23,409 nucleotides of DNA, taken from NCBI GenBank assembly GCA_021647265.1, contig JAKIVA010000042.1:1-23409 (forward strand), in the 5' to 3' direction. Positions within the stretch are counted from its first letter, which is position 1. Each line of letters begins with the position of its first letter. This DNA is from Lutibacter sp. (GTDB lineage: Bacteria; Bacteroidota; Bacteroidia; Flavobacteriales; Flavobacteriaceae). The position numbers and the translations under genes are program-made. Under the pieces are notes generated by a model. It was given only the letters and a program-made list of their open reading frames with translations, had not been told where the DNA came from and did no database searches. Shown piece by piece: positions 22,497-23,409 of this stretch.

Positions 22497-23026
22497 TTAC
22501 TTATCTAAATAAATTCTATACCCTCCAAATTCACTTAAAGAATTATCATAAAAATATTCACCTTTATTAAAGGTTAAATTTTGTGAAATTATTTCTTGAA
22601 CATCTAAGTCAAAATTTTCATCAATTTTTAACGTTAATGCATCTGTTGGTATTTCTAAAGGTGGTGTTTTGTCTAACAAAATATCAATATAATATTTATC
22701 TAAACTATTGTCAAATTCAAGTAGTGTAGCGCCGCCACTAGAAAAGTTTGAAGATTTATTTTGAGGAAACCATTCGGCATTACAAAGCCCCCATCCATTA
22801 CATTGTTTTTTCTTTCTCCCCCATTCATCCCACCTAACAATGATAATTTTAGCAAATGATTTTGATGCATTTTGTTTATTTGCAATTCTATCATTAACAT
22901 CAACAAAGGTAAGCATTTTCGCAATTTCATTTTCGTCAAAATTTGATAATATCTCATCACTATTACAAGAAGTGAAAACACCTAATGAAAGTAATAGGCC
23001 AAAAATAATTATACTTTTTTTTTCAT
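22497..23026 (-). CDS. hypothetical lipoprotein with frame interrupted at an A9 tract
   Basis: The uninterrupted frame covers 22497-22916 (139 residues from an internal Met), but it stays open well upstream and lacks a natural start. The sensible start is ATG at 23024-23026, which reads Met, three Lys, Val and then stop. Adding one A to the A9 run (minus strand, plus 23015-23023) gives a 176-residue lipoprotein starting MKKKSIIIFGLLLSLGVFTS, then Cys21 and NSDE. That is a complete signal peptide and lipobox with acidic residues after the cysteine, as in the Bacteroidota surface-export signal. The mature part has RWDEWGRKKKQCNGWGLCNA and no family I recognise. The gene may be phase-variable, rescued by slippage, recently inactivated, or affected by a sequencing error. 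Confidence 0.7.
23015..23023 (-). repeat. A9 homopolymer at the frameshift point
   Basis: Nine T on the plus strand (nine A in the mRNA) directly follow the ATG of the lipoprotein gene. Runs of nine or more A are known sites of polymerase slippage in low-GC bacteria. Nine leaves the downstream frame out of register by one; ten would join it. Confidence 0.85.
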
Positions 23027-23074
23027 TTTAATAAAATTTAAATTAGTTACTAGCTCATAATTGCGCCTTTTTAT

Positions 23075-23105
23075 TTTGTTAAAACTGCGAGGTGTATTAC
23101 TTTTG
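23075..23105 (+). promoter_or_regulatory. strong promoter of a non-coding transcript
   Basis: TTTG at 23075-23078, 19 bases, then TACTTTTG at 23098-23105 is a full TTTG-N19-TAnnTTTG match, one of the best in the window. No ORF of note follows, but a structured, terminator-ended segment does. It points away from the lipoprotein gene. Confidence 0.7.
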
Positions 23106-23110
23106 CAACA

Positions 23111-23213
23111 CTTTCCTCTGTTTGTTATAGTAGCTATGTCATAGTTAGTGGTTTAAGGTTAAACAATGTATTCGCATATTTTGTTCTTAAAATGTTACAA
23201 ACAGAGGATTTTT
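23111..23213 (+). ncRNA. candidate structured RNA, 6S-like in shape
   Basis: From a predicted start near 23111 to a T5 run at 23209-23213 this is about 103 bases. The ends pair: CCTCTGTTTGT (23115-23125) with ACAAACAGAGG (23197-23207), a perfect 11-bp closing stem. At the top, GTTTAA and TTAAAC (23151-23164) form an apical hairpin. Between them are unpaired strands of about 25 and 32 bases, a large central bubble. A closing stem, big bubble, apical stem and terminal T run are the layout of 6S RNA, which binds RNA polymerase by imitating an open promoter; the Rfam 6S-Flavo family is of similar length (about 107 bases, from memory). I cannot compare it with the family model, so identity is unproven. 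No ORF covers it. Confidence 0.5.
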
Positions 23214-23214
23214 A

Positions 23215-23238
23215 CTTCGACTTCGTTTAGTAACCATA
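23215..23238. repeat. REP-like repeat, copy A
   Basis: CTTCGACTTCGTTTAGTAAC followed by CATA closely resembles the outer parts of the element at 23306-23354, where CTTCGACTCCGTTTA and GCAACCATA are separated by 25 extra bases. Both look like degenerate members of the dispersed CTTCGAC(T/A)(T/C)CG family. Confidence 0.5.
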
Positions 23239-23305
23239 CTTCTATTTTTTTATTATTAGATAAACAAACGTATTTATGCTAGTAATCATAAGATTCCTGC
23301 CTTTG

Positions 23306-23354
23306 CTTCGACTCCGTTTATCTTGAGCGAGAGTAGAAAGGCTCAGCAACCATA
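23306..23354. repeat. REP-like palindrome, copy B
   Basis: CTTCGACTCCG at 23306-23316 and CTTGAGCGAGAGTAGAAAG at 23322-23340 form an imperfect hairpin (the second is a degenerate complement of the first). GGCTCAGCAACCATA follows at 23340-23354, echoing the GTAACCATA end of copy A. The remaining bases to the window end show no gene. Confidence 0.5.
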
Positions 23355-23409
23355 TTTAATAGTATTTAAAGGGAAATTTATAGCAATTACTTTTTTCATT
23401 TTTACAATT

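Noticed and set aside
22700..22981. 93-codon minus-strand frame overlapping the lipoprotein gene
   Set aside because: It is the wrong register of the frameshifted gene. The frame that carries the signal peptide and the long C-terminal part is the other one.

Overview
The window reads as a chromosomal stretch of a low-GC (roughly 30% by eye) member of the Flavobacteriia (Bacteroidota). Support comes from the gene set (DUF4136 and DUF4197 lipoproteins, a DUF5522 cysteine-rich protein, the long urocanate hydratase, fused IcmF mutase, RecQ with an added C-terminal helix-turn-helix), from weak or absent Shine-Dalgarno sequences, and from repeated matches to the Bacteroidota promoter pattern TTG-N19-TAnnTTTG. 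I cannot name the genus.

Layout. 1-108 is the tail of an ORF cut by the window edge. 260-757 holds a possible tiny transcript (promoter, 20-codon ORF, terminator), a 49-residue flavobacterial small protein, and tRNA-Arg(ACG) with its own promoter and terminator. 980-4521 is a three-gene acyl-CoA (probably propionyl-CoA) carboxylase operon: biotin carrier, biotin carboxylase, carboxyltransferase. It converges on tpiA, prmA and clpS, which read leftward (4556-6545). pyrF and an overlapping BtuF-like metal-receptor gene run rightward (6763-8377). A leftward block follows: hutU, a DUF4136 lipoprotein, a terminator, then DUF5522 and a DUF4197 lipoprotein (8411-11928). A 404-bp divergent spacer separates hutU from icmF (12333-15764), a B12-dependent acyl-CoA mutase fused to its GTPase chaperone. 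Next come a helical hypothetical protein, an Lrp/AsnC regulator, a VTT-domain membrane protein, recQ and asnB. The right end carries a thioredoxin-like protein, a lipoprotein gene whose frame is broken at an A9 tract, and a promoter-driven structured RNA resembling 6S RNA in shape.

How the genes fit together. The biotin carboxylase complex and IcmF both act on short acyl-CoAs from amino-acid, odd-chain or branched-chain breakdown, and HutU belongs to histidine breakdown, so much of the window is catabolic. IcmF needs adenosylcobalamin, and the BtuF-like protein belongs to a family that includes vitamin B12 receptors; that link is inference only. The rest is housekeeping: glycolysis, pyrimidine synthesis, ribosomal protein methylation, ClpAP adaptor, DNA repair and asparagine synthesis.

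I see no phage, CRISPR, defence island or clear new multi-gene system. The most unusual things are smaller: a REP-like palindrome of exactly 21 codons translated inside icmF, relatives of that repeat in the recQ leader and at the right edge, a poly-A frameshift in a surface-type lipoprotein gene, and the candidate 6S-like RNA.
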